Shown piece after piece: positions 49,560 through 59,178 of a stretch of DNA of 64,000 nucleotides (the first letter of the stretch is position 1; each line of letters starts with the position of its first letter). The translations under genes and the position numbers were made by a program. The stretch comes from Flavobacteriales bacterium (lineage in GTDB: Bacteria > Bacteroidota > Bacteroidia > Flavobacteriales > UBA7312): NCBI GenBank assembly GCA_016779995.1, contig JADHMO010000005.1, forward strand, positions 64,099-128,098, in the 5' to 3' direction. Under the pieces are notes generated by a model. That model had not been told where the DNA came from. It saw only the letters and a list, made by a program, of their open reading frames with translations, and ran no database searches.

Positions 49560-52500
49560 TTATTGTTTAATAATCTTATAAATAAGCTCATTTTCATTCT
49601 TTTTAAGTCTTAAAAAATAAATGCCGTTGAATAATTGTGAAGTGTTTATTTCCCAAACATTTGAATCTAAACCACTCTTTACAACTCTACCTCTAACATC
49701 ACTAATCTCCCAAAGTATTTTGTCTTTAGAATCTAATGATACATTTAAGAAATTATTAAACGGATTAGGATATATATTAACCTCCTCGCTAGCCCAATTT
49801 GTCATTTCTAAAACTTCTATTTTATATATGCTTGATTCACCAATACAATCCGAATCATCAGTAACAACAACGGAATATTCTCCAGGTAAGCTTGGTTCGA
49901 ATAAGCTGTCATTTGCGCCTACAATTTGTCCATTAGAGTCATACCACTGATAAGAATATGGTGGAATTCCAGAAAGAGGATTGCTTATTGTAGGCTCAAG
50001 AATAACTAATTGACCATTTTCAAAATCAATTATTGGATAAATAGCATTTGGCTCAAACATTACAATATCTTCTATAATAAAACACCCATTAGAATCGACC
50101 ATCTTAATTGCATACTCATCTGCACATAAATTATTAAAGATTGTACTGCTATCAGCTGTATTAAGGCATATTAAATTGTACGGAGTAGTACCACCGCTCA
50201 ATTGACTTATGCTAATTGAACCGTCACAAGTTCCATAACATGTAGGGTTGGATAGGTCATATGTAAATTCTAAAGGCTCTTTATCAACCAATTCTACAAT
50301 ATGACTATAAGTACATACATCGGGAGAGTTTGGTATAAAATAATTTGCAGAAAGTGTATAAGTGCCTTCTGAAAGCTGGTAAAAAGTATTATTAGCAGAC
50401 GTATTTCCATTTAAGGTAACCCATGAATTGAAGTCGCTAATGACTGCATCTACTTGAATAATTCCATCACTGAAATCTGGACAAGAAATATTACTGGTGC
50501 TATATTCTATATCTGCTGAATAATAGGGTATATAAAAATCAAACTCTTGAACACAATCGTTTAAATCAACAATATTCATAGAATAATAGCCCGAATCTAA
50601 ATTTTCAAACAAACCTGAAGTTTGATAAAGCGAACTATCTGTCTGGTCTAAAGAATAAAAATATACACCACTTGAGCCTCCGCCAGCAATAGCATTAATA
50701 GCACCGATATCTGATTGATTTGTGCTGCTATTAATAGTTGGAGCACCACAAAATATAGTGTCAATTGTCAATTCGGAAATGACAATAGGGTCTGGTTCAT
50801 CAACAACAAATGATAAAGTGTCTAAACAATTCAATTCATCTTTTACAACTATATGATGAATTCCTTGATATAAACTATCAAACATTATTTCATCTTGCTG
50901 AATAAAAGGACTATTGTCTATCGAAAATGAATAATTACCCACTCCCTCAAGTGCCGAGGTGTAAATTTTTGCAGTACCATCTTCCTGGCAAATATCATAA
51001 TGAATAAGGGCTGGAAGATTAGCATTTATATAATTTATAGTATCGACAGCTAAACAAGGCCTGTTAGGGACAATAAGTGAACTATCTTGTTTTTCACAGC
51101 CATGATTGTCCAAAATCTTAAAAGTATATGAAGAGTCACCACACAATTGATCAAATAAACTATCCGCTTGGAAAATTCCATCTTCAAACCCATAACTGTA
51201 TGGTAATATTCCGCCTTCGGCTGACAATATCACCTCCGAATCACAACTATAACAACACGAAGGTAATGTTGCCGTTTCAATTTCTAAAACTAATTCTTCT
51301 GGCGAAGTACATTCAACAGTTATAGTATCTGAAAAACAACCTTGAGCATCAATAACGAAGAATTGATATTCCTCACTACCAACCAATTTATCAATATGGG
51401 ACGTTTTAAATGTGTCAGGCTCATTCACTATAAAGTATGAATAATCAGCTGTTCCTCCAGTTATTGTAATATCTATAAAACCGGTTGAATCACCATAACA
51501 CAAAGCACAATAACCCATGCTATCTGATAACTCATAACTATCGATAAACAAACTCAAATCAGGTTGTGTAAGTATCACCGTCATTGTATCTTGACAACCC
51601 ACACTGTCCGTTACTGCAACTATAAAGGTATCAGCTAAAAGCTCAATGATAACATTAGTATCTTGAGGAGATTGACCTAAAATACTGAATTGGTATGGAG
51701 GCACGCCACCACTAGCATCTATACCTATTTGCCCATCATTGTTACCAAAACAAGAAATATCAAAAGTCAAACTATCTATGATTGAAATAGCTAACTCGAT
51801 AGGTTCATTCACTACAAAGTTAGTATCAATAATACAGCCATTAGAATCTACAATTTCTAAATAAAAAGAACCCGCATATAATTGATTAGATAATATACTA
51901 GAATCATTATTGAATATATAGGTGTAATCAGGTGTTCCACCTGTAAAATAAGCATTCAAAATGCCTGTGCTATCACCATGACATACAACATCAGTAACTT
52001 TGATGGAGTCAAGAATAAAGGGTTCTGGCTCTATAATTTCTACCTCAAAAAAGTAAGGACAATCGTCATTAATAGACGTAACTACTTCAACCGTATAAAT
52101 TCCTCCAGAAAGGTTGTTAAATAAATGAGGGTGGTTGTTCCAAGGGTAAATGGTATTTAAGGTATCTGTAAGCCTAACAAGGTGTGAAGGATAAATACTT
52201 TCTATATGTAACATAAACTCTCCATCATTTGCACCATAGCAACTGACATCTTTATGCATATCTAAACTATCAGAAATAATGACTTCATCAGCAACAATAG
52301 TAAAAGAGAGCTGTTGATGACAATCTTCAGCGTCAGTTAGATGGACTATGTAGTCTCCTATTGTTAAATTATTGAACACATTATTGCTTTGAGTAGCAAG
52401 TGTATCTCCATCTTTAACCAAATCAAATACATATGGTCCAGTACCATTTTGGACTCCAAGCTCAACATAACCAGTCGAATCCATATAACAAGCTAGTGTG

Positions 52501-55500
52501 TCATTGATATCTACAACCTCAAAAATAATTTCGGTATTATTGAAAATTTCAAAATCAACGGTGTCTGCACATAAGAAATTATCTTTAACTGTTAACGCGT
52601 AAGGACTTGCTTCTAAATCACTAATTGTAAATTGATTTTGAGCATCTAAAACAACAGGAATAATAGAACCATTGAGCCTAAATACAAAAGGTTCATTTCC
52701 TTCCATTAGTTCAAATGTAGCACTTCCTAATTCTTGACACCCAACATGAATAGTTGAAATAATAGCTAATTCGGGTGATACAGGATTAGTATTTATTTCA
52801 GAAGTTAGTGTATCTGAATAACAACCTTCACTATCAATAGCTATAAATGAATATTCTCCAACATATAAACCATTAAACTGATGGGGGAAACTATATAGTT
52901 GATCGCCAACAATACCAACACTATACGGAGCTACCCCACCTTCAATGATTGTAGTAATAGAACCTAATGCTGAACCATCACATAATACATCTTGATGTAA
53001 ATCTAAGTCTTCAGTAAGTACTAACTGAGAGTTTTCAATAATAGAAAAAGTTAAACTATCTACACAACCTTGGTCATCTTCAGCTATAACGACATAATTT
53101 CCTGCAGGCAAATTACCGAAGTATGGAGATTGCTGATTAAAAATTAAAACCATATCATTCTTAGCCAAAGAATAGGTGTATGAACCAACTAAACCAGCAT
53201 CTACTTCTATATATCCAGTACTATCGCCATAACAAGATAAAGTATCTGAAATATCTGTAATACTTAAATTAAATGTGCTTTCATCTTCTATAATAAAGTT
53301 TATAGAGTCGACACAAGAATTAGCGTCAAATAAAGAAAAAGTAAAATTATCTTCAATTAAATTATTAAGTGTTACAACTTGATTTGGAAGTGTAATCTGA
53401 TTAGTGTCTAAACCATTCAAGGAGTAAGTATAAGGCAATACACCACCTTGTACTTCAATCTCAACATTGCCTGTAGAATTAAAACAATCTATATTTTGTA
53501 AAGAATTTATAGATATTAGTATATCAGAAGGCTCTGTAATTTGTATACTATCTATTGATGCCGTACAAGCAGCGCTATCTGTAAATGTATAGGAGTAATA
53601 ACCTGCAATTAAATTGTCATAACTTTGAGTGAATGATGCATTTTGAGTATTAAAATCACCTCCTTCAATAGTCAATGAAATAAAACCTGTACTATCTCCA
53701 TGACACAAAACATCTTGATGTAAATTAAGATTTTCTGTAATTTGAAGTAATGGATTTTGATTTATTATAACTTCTAGTGAATCTTGACAGCCGTAACTAT
53801 CGCTAACAAAAATTTCATAACTATTAGCTGGTAAATTATTAAATAAATTGAATGTTTGTTGAGAATACAAACTATCCGAATTGTATAAATCATAAAGATA
53901 AGGTGGTGTGCCCCCCACAGCATTTAGACTGATAAAGGCAGAAGAATCGCCATAACAACTAATTGTGTCTGTAAAGCCATTAATAGTGAACTGTAATTCT
54001 GTAGACTCCGTAATCTCGAAGTCTAAAAAGTGAGAACACCCATTTAAATCTGTCACTTCTACAGTGTAACTATTGGGAGTCAAATTTTCGATAAAGAAAT
54101 AACCATCTTGGTTTTGAGTAAGAACCATTGTATCTCCATTTAAAATAAAAATATCGGGATCAACTCCTCCAAATACTTTAAATGCCATAGAACCCAAACC
54201 CTGTCCATAACAATTAATATTTTGTATTTGTAAAGAATCAAAATATAAAGAGTCAGGCTGTAAAATCTCTATTTCTTCCCTAACTACACATAAAAACTCA
54301 TCCTTTAATTCAACAGTATAAATACCTGCAGAAACATTTTCAATAGTATCCATTGGGATATTGGTAGTATTGAAATAAACAATATTGTTCATTGAATCTA
54401 ATAAGGTATAATTTATGGTAGTTGATGAATCTGTAGAAATGTAAATTGAAGCGTTTGTATCTCCATAACATAGTAAGTTAGTATGATTTACATCTAAAGC
54501 CGGTGAGGGATAGAAATTGATAAAAAAATCAAATGAACAACTGGAAACATTAAATGTATATGCTGTGTTTTGAGTGGGAAAAATATCTATCGAAGGATTT
54601 TCACTTAAAAGTATAGAATTTGCACCTATAACCCTCCTCCACTCAATAGAATAATTACCTGTCATAAATGGGCTGACATCAATACTGATAGAACTATCTG
54701 CGCTACATAATACATATACATCGTCTATATAATCCTCGTTTGTATTCGCATTTATTAAATTAACAAAATCTGAAACAATCGAAATATGAATAGAATCGGA
54801 AGTAAGAGCACAATTATTACTATCTAAAGCCTCTACTTGTACAAATACATTTGATGTGTCAATTAAAATCTGTTGGCTTTGAACATAGTTCATAGAATCA
54901 CCATAGTGCCAAGAATAATTGGTGTAGCCACTATCAGCAATAATATAACTAGTCAGGTCGCAAGCTTGTGCATAATAAACGCCATCTGATTCAGAATATG
55001 AAACTAAAGATGGATCTCCATTCAAAGAAATACCTATATCAGAATCACTTACTGCCACTACAAATGTAGAATCAAAAATTATGTCCTGTCCATTAGATAT
55101 CTGAAGGTTATAATTACCTTCAGCTAAATTATAAATTGAAGTATCTGTAGAACTAAATCCATTAGGCCCTTGCCAATTAAACGTATAGCTATTATCTGAA
55201 ATCACCTCAAACTCAATTTTTCCTGAGTTTACACCTATACAAGTGTTATCAACATTATAAACGTACACTTCCATAGGTGTGGTGAAAGTATATGTTTCTG
55301 TTGACCATCCTTCTTCACAGCCAGTTAACGAATTTGCTTTTACTTGGACTTCATAAGTTGTTATTGGGTTAAGATTGTTTAGTGTTTTGAAGGGTAACAT
55401 TTCTGCAATACCATTTGAATAATCACCCGATGCTACTGGACCTTGCCAAGCTTGACCAAGCTCTCGATATCTAAACTTATAACCATCTGCCATCGAATCT

Positions 55501-56618
55501 GCTTCCCAATAAATATTAGCGTTAAATGGATAAATTCCAGCAAACCATAAGGTGTCTGGCAATACTGGTTGTGGACCTAGGTGAATGGTATCAGAATTTT
55601 GACACCCATTTGCATCTTTAATAGCTGCAAAATAAGTGCCATATGTTAAAGAACTAAAAATACTATCACTGGCGTATGGACTATTAGACAAAGTAAATAA
55701 GTACGGAGCTTCTCCACCACTACCACTAAGAACTATTTGACCATCGTTAGTATCAGAACAACTTGCATCAGTCAGTTGGCTATTTACAGATAAATCTTCA
55801 CAAATGGTATCTATCAACGTCAAGGATACATAAGCATCTTCAGAAACTATTGAAAGTAAGTTTCCATTTTCATCTACACTCCATAGTCTTAAGGTTGCTG
55901 TATACTCACCTGTTGGAGCTGTGGGATTAAACTGATTAAATTTAACTCTTACTGGTCTAACTTGTGTATAATTACAATTAGCCGTTTCTCCCGTCTGACT
56001 ACCCCAATAGCCTATAGCATCACCATTGGCATCGATGGTATAAGCAATTGATTCCCAGTTAGATTGAGCGTTATAAAATTCGATTATAAAATCTCCTTGC
56101 TCAAGATTATCGGTCTCATGAGAAATGATAAATTCTGGCTTAAAATCTAATTGACAGCCAAGATTAACAAGTTGTACATCGCATTGCGAATATTGACTAT
56201 ACCCAACTGGATTTAAATCAAATGGATTTTGAACTTCTAAAGATGCCGTATCTTCTTGACACGAATAATCCATAAAAATGTAAGAAATAGAATCATAACA
56301 ATTTGTCACATTATCAGTCACATATGCCCAATAAGTTTCGTTGACGGTCAAAAAACTTAGGGTTGTAGCATTCGTCTGAGGTCCACCAGGAAGAAAGCCT
56401 CCATTATCATTCAACCATTCGTAGGAATAGTCTCCAGAACCCGAACCCGAGCTTACATTTACTTTTAATTGACCTCCATTGACACTCCCTTGACAAAAAG
56501 GTTCTTGTAGAACTTCAATCTGTAAATCTAAGCAGTTATTGGAAGCTTGGCTCGATTGAATAATCTGAGCAGAAGAATTAATGCTAAAAAATAAGAATAG
56601 AATAAAAAATAATCTCAT
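49560..56618 (-). CDS. Giant T9SS-exported adhesin-like protein with about 20 SprB-type repeats
   Basis: 2352 residues from ATG 56618 (MRLFFILFLFFSINSSAQ signal peptide); a longer start at 56681 would overlap the upstream gene and lacks a signal peptide. A FN3-like domain lies at about 350-447. The rest is mainly SprB-type units of 60-80 residues, each opening with a CYGDSTGxI-like strand and closing near VxDxxGCxD. I count about 20. Three successive three-unit blocks repeat (see findings). The last 80 residues form a T9SS type A sorting domain (VNIYPNPFNNFLNVSL). SprB of Flavobacterium johnsoniae is the motile adhesin for gliding; here an adhesin or surface-layer role is inferred. It probably attaches to the surface by a glycan anchor, which fits the adjacent glycan genes. 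Confidence 0.88.
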   Translation of the reverse strand: MRLFFILFLFFSINSSAQIIQSSQASNNCLDLQIEVLQEPFCQGSVNGGQLKVNVSSGSGSGDYSYEWLNDNGGFLPGGPQTNATTLSFLTVNETYWAYVTDNVTNCYDSISYIFMDYSCQEDTASLEVQNPFDLNPVGYSQYSQCDVQLVNLGCQLDFKPEFIISHETDNLEQGDFIIEFYNAQSNWESIAYTIDANGDAIGYWGSQTGETANCNYTQVRPVRVKFNQFNPTAPTGEYTATLRLWSVDENGNLLSIVSEDAYVSLTLIDTICEDLSVNSQLTDASCSDTNDGQIVLSGSGGEAPYLFTLSNSPYASDSIFSSLTYGTYFAAIKDANGCQNSDTIHLGPQPVLPDTLWFAGIYPFNANIYWEADSMADGYKFRYRELGQAWQGPVASGDYSNGIAEMLPFKTLNNLNPITTYEVQVKANSLTGCEEGWSTETYTFTTPMEVYVYNVDNTCIGVNSGKIEFEVISDNSYTFNWQGPNGFSSTDTSIYNLAEGNYNLQISNGQDIIFDSTFVVAVSDSDIGISLNGDPSLVSYSESDGVYYAQACDLTSYIIADSGYTNYSWHYGDSMNYVQSQQILIDTSNVFVQVEALDSNNCALTSDSIHISIVSDFVNLINANTNEDYIDDVYVLCSADSSISIDVSPFMTGNYSIEWRRVIGANSILLSENPSIDIFPTQNTAYTFNVSSCSFDFFINFYPSPALDVNHTNLLCYGDTNASIYISTDSSTTINYTLLDSMNNIVYFNTTNIPMDTIENVSAGIYTVELKDEFLCVVREEIEILQPDSLYFDSLQIQNINCYGQGLGSMAFKVFGGVDPDIFILNGDTMVLTQNQDGYFFIENLTPNSYTVEVTDLNGCSHFLDFEITESTELQFTINGFTDTISCYGDSSAFISLNAVGGTPPYLYDLYNSDSLYSQQTFNLFNNLPANSYEIFVSDSYGCQDSLEVIINQNPLLQITENLNLHQDVLCHGDSTGFISLTIEGGDFNTQNASFTQSYDNLIAGYYSYTFTDSAACTASIDSIQITEPSDILISINSLQNIDCFNSTGNVEIEVQGGVLPYTYSLNGLDTNQITLPNQVVTLNNLIEDNFTFSLFDANSCVDSINFIIEDESTFNLSITDISDTLSCYGDSTGYIEVDAGLVGSYTYSLAKNDMVLIFNQQSPYFGNLPAGNYVVIAEDDQGCVDSLTFSIIENSQLVLTEDLDLHQDVLCDGSALGSITTIIEGGVAPYSVGIVGDQLYSFPHQFNGLYVGEYSFIAIDSEGCYSDTLTSEINTNPVSPELAIISTIHVGCQELGSATFELMEGNEPFVFRLNGSIIPVVLDAQNQFTISDLEASPYALTVKDNFLCADTVDFEIFNNTEIIFEVVDINDTLACYMDSTGYVELGVQNGTGPYVFDLVKDGDTLATQSNNVFNNLTIGDYIVHLTDAEDCHQQLSFTIVADEVIISDSLDMHKDVSCYGANDGEFMLHIESIYPSHLVRLTDTLNTIYPWNNHPHLFNNLSGGIYTVEVVTSINDDCPYFFEVEIIEPEPFILDSIKVTDVVCHGDSTGILNAYFTGGTPDYTYIFNNDSSILSNQLYAGSFYLEIVDSNGCIIDTNFVVNEPIELAISIIDSLTFDISCFGNNDGQIGIDASGGVPPYQFSILGQSPQDTNVIIELLADTFIVAVTDSVGCQDTMTVILTQPDLSLFIDSYELSDSMGYCALCYGDSTGFIDITITGGTADYSYFIVNEPDTFKTSHIDKLVGSEEYQFFVIDAQGCFSDTITVECTSPEELVLEIETATLPSCCYSCDSEVILSAEGGILPYSYGFEDGIFQADSLFDQLCGDSSYTFKILDNHGCEKQDSSLIVPNRPCLAVDTINYINANLPALIHYDICQEDGTAKIYTSALEGVGNYSFSIDNSPFIQQDEIMFDSLYQGIHHIVVKDELNCLDTLSFVVDEPDPIVISELTIDTIFCGAPTINSSTNQSDIGAINAIAGGGSSGVYFYSLDQTDSSLYQTSGLFENLDSGYYSMNIVDLNDCVQEFDFYIPYYSADIEYSTSNISCPDFSDGIIQVDAVISDFNSWVTLNGNTSANNTFYQLSEGTYTLSANYFIPNSPDVCTYSHIVELVDKEPLEFTYDLSNPTCYGTCDGSISISQLSGGTTPYNLICLNTADSSTIFNNLCADEYAIKMVDSNGCFIIEDIVMFEPNAIYPIIDFENGQLVILEPTISNPLSGIPPYSYQWYDSNGQIVGANDSLFEPSLPGEYSVVVTDDSDCIGESSIYKIEVLEMTNWASEEVNIYPNPFNNFLNVSLDSKDKILWEISDVRGRVVKSGLDSNVWEINTSQLFNGIYFLRLKKNENELIYKIIKQ
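51800..54000 (-). repeat. Higher-order tandem repeat (three blocks of three SprB units) in the giant protein gene
   Basis: Three blocks of about 240 codons each (about 54000-53278, 53277-52540, 52536-51800). First units share DTISCYGDSS / DTLSCYGDST / DTLACYMDST; second units share LNLHQDVLC / LDLHQDVLC / LDMHKDVSC. At DNA level 16 bases (ACATCTTGATGTAAAT on the plus strand) recur at about 52987 and 53709, 722 bases apart. Confidence 0.7.
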
Positions 56619-56641
56619 GGCATATGTTTTAAAGTACGATT

Positions 56642-56649
56642 CAAAGATA
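56642..56649 (-). promoter_or_regulatory. -7 box of the giant protein gene
   Basis: On the minus strand TATCTTTG is an exact TAnnTTTG match, 23 bases before the chosen ATG at 56618 and downstream of the 56665 stop. It supports the shorter start. Confidence 0.6.
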
Positions 56650-56664
56650 CGAAAACACAAGAAA

Positions 56665-58044
56665 CTATACCGCATTATCACTTCCTTTTATAAGATTAAT
56701 TATTGTTAAAAAAATTAGTTTAATATCTAATAATAAGGTCCAGTTTTCTATATACCAAACATCGTATTTGACCCTATTCTCCATATCTTCTACAGACTTT
56801 GTTTCTCCTCTAAAACCATTGACTTGAGCTGACCCCGTTATTCCTGGAAACACCAATTGACGAACCATATAGCCATCAATAATATCAGCGTAGTCTTTGG
56901 TGTGCTTTATCATATGTGGTCTTGGCCCTACAACAGACATATCACCCATCAAGACGTTGAAAAATTGGGGCATTTCGTCAAGACTTGTCTTACGTAAAAA
57001 CCTGCCAATTTCAGTTGTTCTTGGATCATTTTTAGTCGCTTGTTTCAAATCAGACATATCGTTTAATGTCATACTTCTGAACTTTAAGCATGTAAATTCT
57101 TTGTTATCTAAACCTGAACGAGTTTGCTTAAAAAAGATAGGTCCTTTGGAAGATAGTTTTATAAGAAGTCCAATTATTGGCACTAACCATGTCATTATTA
57201 ACAGTATAACTATTAATGAAAAGATTATATCAAAAAGTCGTTTAATAATTCTGTTTAATTCATACTGCAGAGGCTCTTCTCTAAGTGTTATTACTGGAGA
57301 ACCTCCTAAAAAATCTATCTTTATTTTTCTTTGCTTAAATGAATTAAAGTCAGGAACAATTCTTAACCTAATCATCTTATCATCACAAAATAGCATCATC
57401 TTACTCAGGGAGGTTTCATCTTCAATAGACTCCGAATAATAAATCTCTTCCACAGAATTATTTTCACAAAAACTTTCTAATTCATCAACGCTATAACATG
57501 GGCAATTAAAATTTTTATTATTTATTTTTCCATTGAAAATTGCTAAAAGTTTATACCCATGTTCTTTTTTTGAAAAGAACTGATGAAGCCTAAAAGATAT
57601 ATTGCCTGAGCCAATGATTACAACATTTTTATAGTTGTAACCTAATTTTCTATAGTTTTTAATAAGCAAAACCGAGAAAGCTCGCCATATTATTAAGAAT
57701 ACAAAAGCAAAAAATAATGTTAGATAAAGATAATCTCTTGAAAATGTATTGGCTTTAAGAGTGAATAAAAAGGTTGTAATCATCAAGCCATTAACAACAA
57801 AGGCTTTCAATAAATTTGATAGCATTATTTCAGTTCTGGCAGCCCTATCATAATCAAAAAGACGAAAAAATGAACCAACAAGTAACCAACTTAAGCACAA
57901 TATGATCATTAAAAAAAGATATTTCTCGGAAATATCAATCGTATAAAAAACCAATTTGTAGGATAAAAGAAACGAAAAGCAAAGATGAAAAACATCACCT
58001 AAAGCAAAGAAAAGACGTAATTTTAGTGCTTTTGCATTCATCAA
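56665..58044 (-). CDS. Polyprenyl glycosylphosphotransferase (WbaP/WcaJ-like, large type)
   Basis: 459 residues. It transfers a sugar-1-phosphate to undecaprenyl phosphate, starting a polysaccharide or glycan repeat unit. Four to five N-terminal membrane helices (about 8-125), a Rossmann-like cytosolic domain (VVIIGSGNISFRLHQF) and the C-terminal bacterial sugar transferase domain with KLSSKGPIFFKQTRSGLDNK, FRSM, GRFLRKTSLDEMPQFFNVL and MSVVGPRPHM. Sugar specificity (glucose or galactose type) cannot be decided. It lies between the GT4 gene and the giant protein gene, with own promoter candidate upstream. Confidence 0.93.
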   Translation of the reverse strand: MMNAKALKLRLFFALGDVFHLCFSFLLSYKLVFYTIDISEKYLFLMIILCLSWLLVGSFFRLFDYDRAARTEIMLSNLLKAFVVNGLMITTFLFTLKANTFSRDYLYLTLFFAFVFLIIWRAFSVLLIKNYRKLGYNYKNVVIIGSGNISFRLHQFFSKKEHGYKLLAIFNGKINNKNFNCPCYSVDELESFCENNSVEEIYYSESIEDETSLSKMMLFCDDKMIRLRIVPDFNSFKQRKIKIDFLGGSPVITLREEPLQYELNRIIKRLFDIIFSLIVILLIMTWLVPIIGLLIKLSSKGPIFFKQTRSGLDNKEFTCLKFRSMTLNDMSDLKQATKNDPRTTEIGRFLRKTSLDEMPQFFNVLMGDMSVVGPRPHMIKHTKDYADIIDGYMVRQLVFPGITGSAQVNGFRGETKSVEDMENRVKYDVWYIENWTLLLDIKLIFLTIINLIKGSDNAV

Positions 58045-58068
58045 AAAACGAGTTAAGGTATAGAGTTA

Positions 58069-58076
58069 TAAAGATA
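58069..58076 (-). promoter_or_regulatory. -7-like box of the glycosylphosphotransferase gene
   Basis: On the minus strand TATCTTTA (one mismatch to TAnnTTTG), 24 bases before the ATG at 58044, within a 50-base gap. Confidence 0.35.
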
Positions 58077-58094
58077 CTAAGAAAAGGAAGTATT

Positions 58095-59174
58095 TCAAAA
58101 TCCTGTTAAAAGTTGCTCATAATCTGAAATTATTTTTTCCCAATAAAATGTTTTTTCAATTTTATCGATATTATTTGAACATAGATTTTGGTAATCTGAC
58201 TTAAGGCAAACTTCAATAATTTTAATCAATTGTTCTTGATTGGTAAAATATATAGCGTCCTCGTTTAAAATTGATGAATTGAAAATATTTTTATGCGAAC
58301 AAATTAAAGCGTTTGAAGCCATAGCCTCAAGCAAAGAAGGGTTTGTTCCACCCACTGTGTGTCCATGAAAATATATATTTGAATAGTACCTTAAATTATT
58401 GAGCTTAGCCATATCTGCTACATAACCTAAAAAAACTACTCTAGAATCATCAACATTAGATAGAATTTTTTTTCCAAGTTTAGTATTCATATTTCCAATT
58501 ACCACGAGTTTTCTTTTGACATTGGATTTTACGAAAGCATCAATTATTGTTTTAACATTATTTTCAGGCTCAATACGTGCTATTAATAGGTCATATTTGA
58601 ATGGACTAAGGTTAAACTCATTAAGAATAACTTCATTTGGTGATTTGAAAACAGTTGCACCATAGGGGATATAAGTAGACTTCATGTCATATTTTTTTTG
58701 CAAATAAGCTTGAATGCCAAGTGAGTCAGAAATCAAAACATCACTATGTTTTACTGCTAATTTTTCAGCATACTTTAAAAACAAAGATACTGGTTTAGAA
58801 AATTTGTTTCGTTTCCATTCTAGCCCGTCCATATTGGTAAACAACTTTGAGGTGCGCTTAAATAGCCAATTCCATACCGAACTACTGGTATAACCTAACT
58901 GTAAAATGACATCAAAATTTCTTTTACGTGAATCTAAAGTGCAATTTAAATCATATATAAATTGACCTATTGTACCTAACTTAAACTCTGGGTCGTAGCA
59001 GTGAATTATATTCACTTCATTCCACTTGTTCTTTTGATAGGGGTGATTATGGGAATTATAAACAAAAACTTCATGTCCCATTTGGCACAAACCTTCTGAT
59101 AAATATTGCGCAAATTGCTCAAACCCTCCATAATGATTTGGAATTCCCCTAGTTCCAAAAATGGCAATTTTCAT
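58095..59174 (-). CDS. Glycosyltransferase family 4 (DUF1972-type)
   Basis: 359 residues, GT-B fold. The N-terminal DUF1972 hallmark KIAIFGTRGIPNHYGGFEQF and the C-terminal GT4 motif GGTNPSLLEAMASNALI (the EX7E region) are present. The middle has FTNMDGLEWKRNKFS and IPYGATVF. Family members are rhamnosyl- or fucosyl-type transferases acting in surface polysaccharide assembly; donor and acceptor unknown. It starts four bases after the PglF-like gene. Confidence 0.92.
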   Translation of the reverse strand: MKIAIFGTRGIPNHYGGFEQFAQYLSEGLCQMGHEVFVYNSHNHPYQKNKWNEVNIIHCYDPEFKLGTIGQFIYDLNCTLDSRKRNFDVILQLGYTSSSVWNWLFKRTSKLFTNMDGLEWKRNKFSKPVSLFLKYAEKLAVKHSDVLISDSLGIQAYLQKKYDMKSTYIPYGATVFKSPNEVILNEFNLSPFKYDLLIARIEPENNVKTIIDAFVKSNVKRKLVVIGNMNTKLGKKILSNVDDSRVVFLGYVADMAKLNNLRYYSNIYFHGHTVGGTNPSLLEAMASNALICSHKNIFNSSILNEDAIYFTNQEQLIKIIEVCLKSDYQNLCSNNIDKIEKTFYWEKIISDYEQLLTGF

Positions 59175-59178
59175 CGAG

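Noticed and set aside
56619-56681. 21-residue N-terminal extension of the giant protein
   Set aside because: It overlaps the glycosylphosphotransferase gene, and a promoter box at 56642-56649 lies within it. The start at 56618 opens with a signal peptide.
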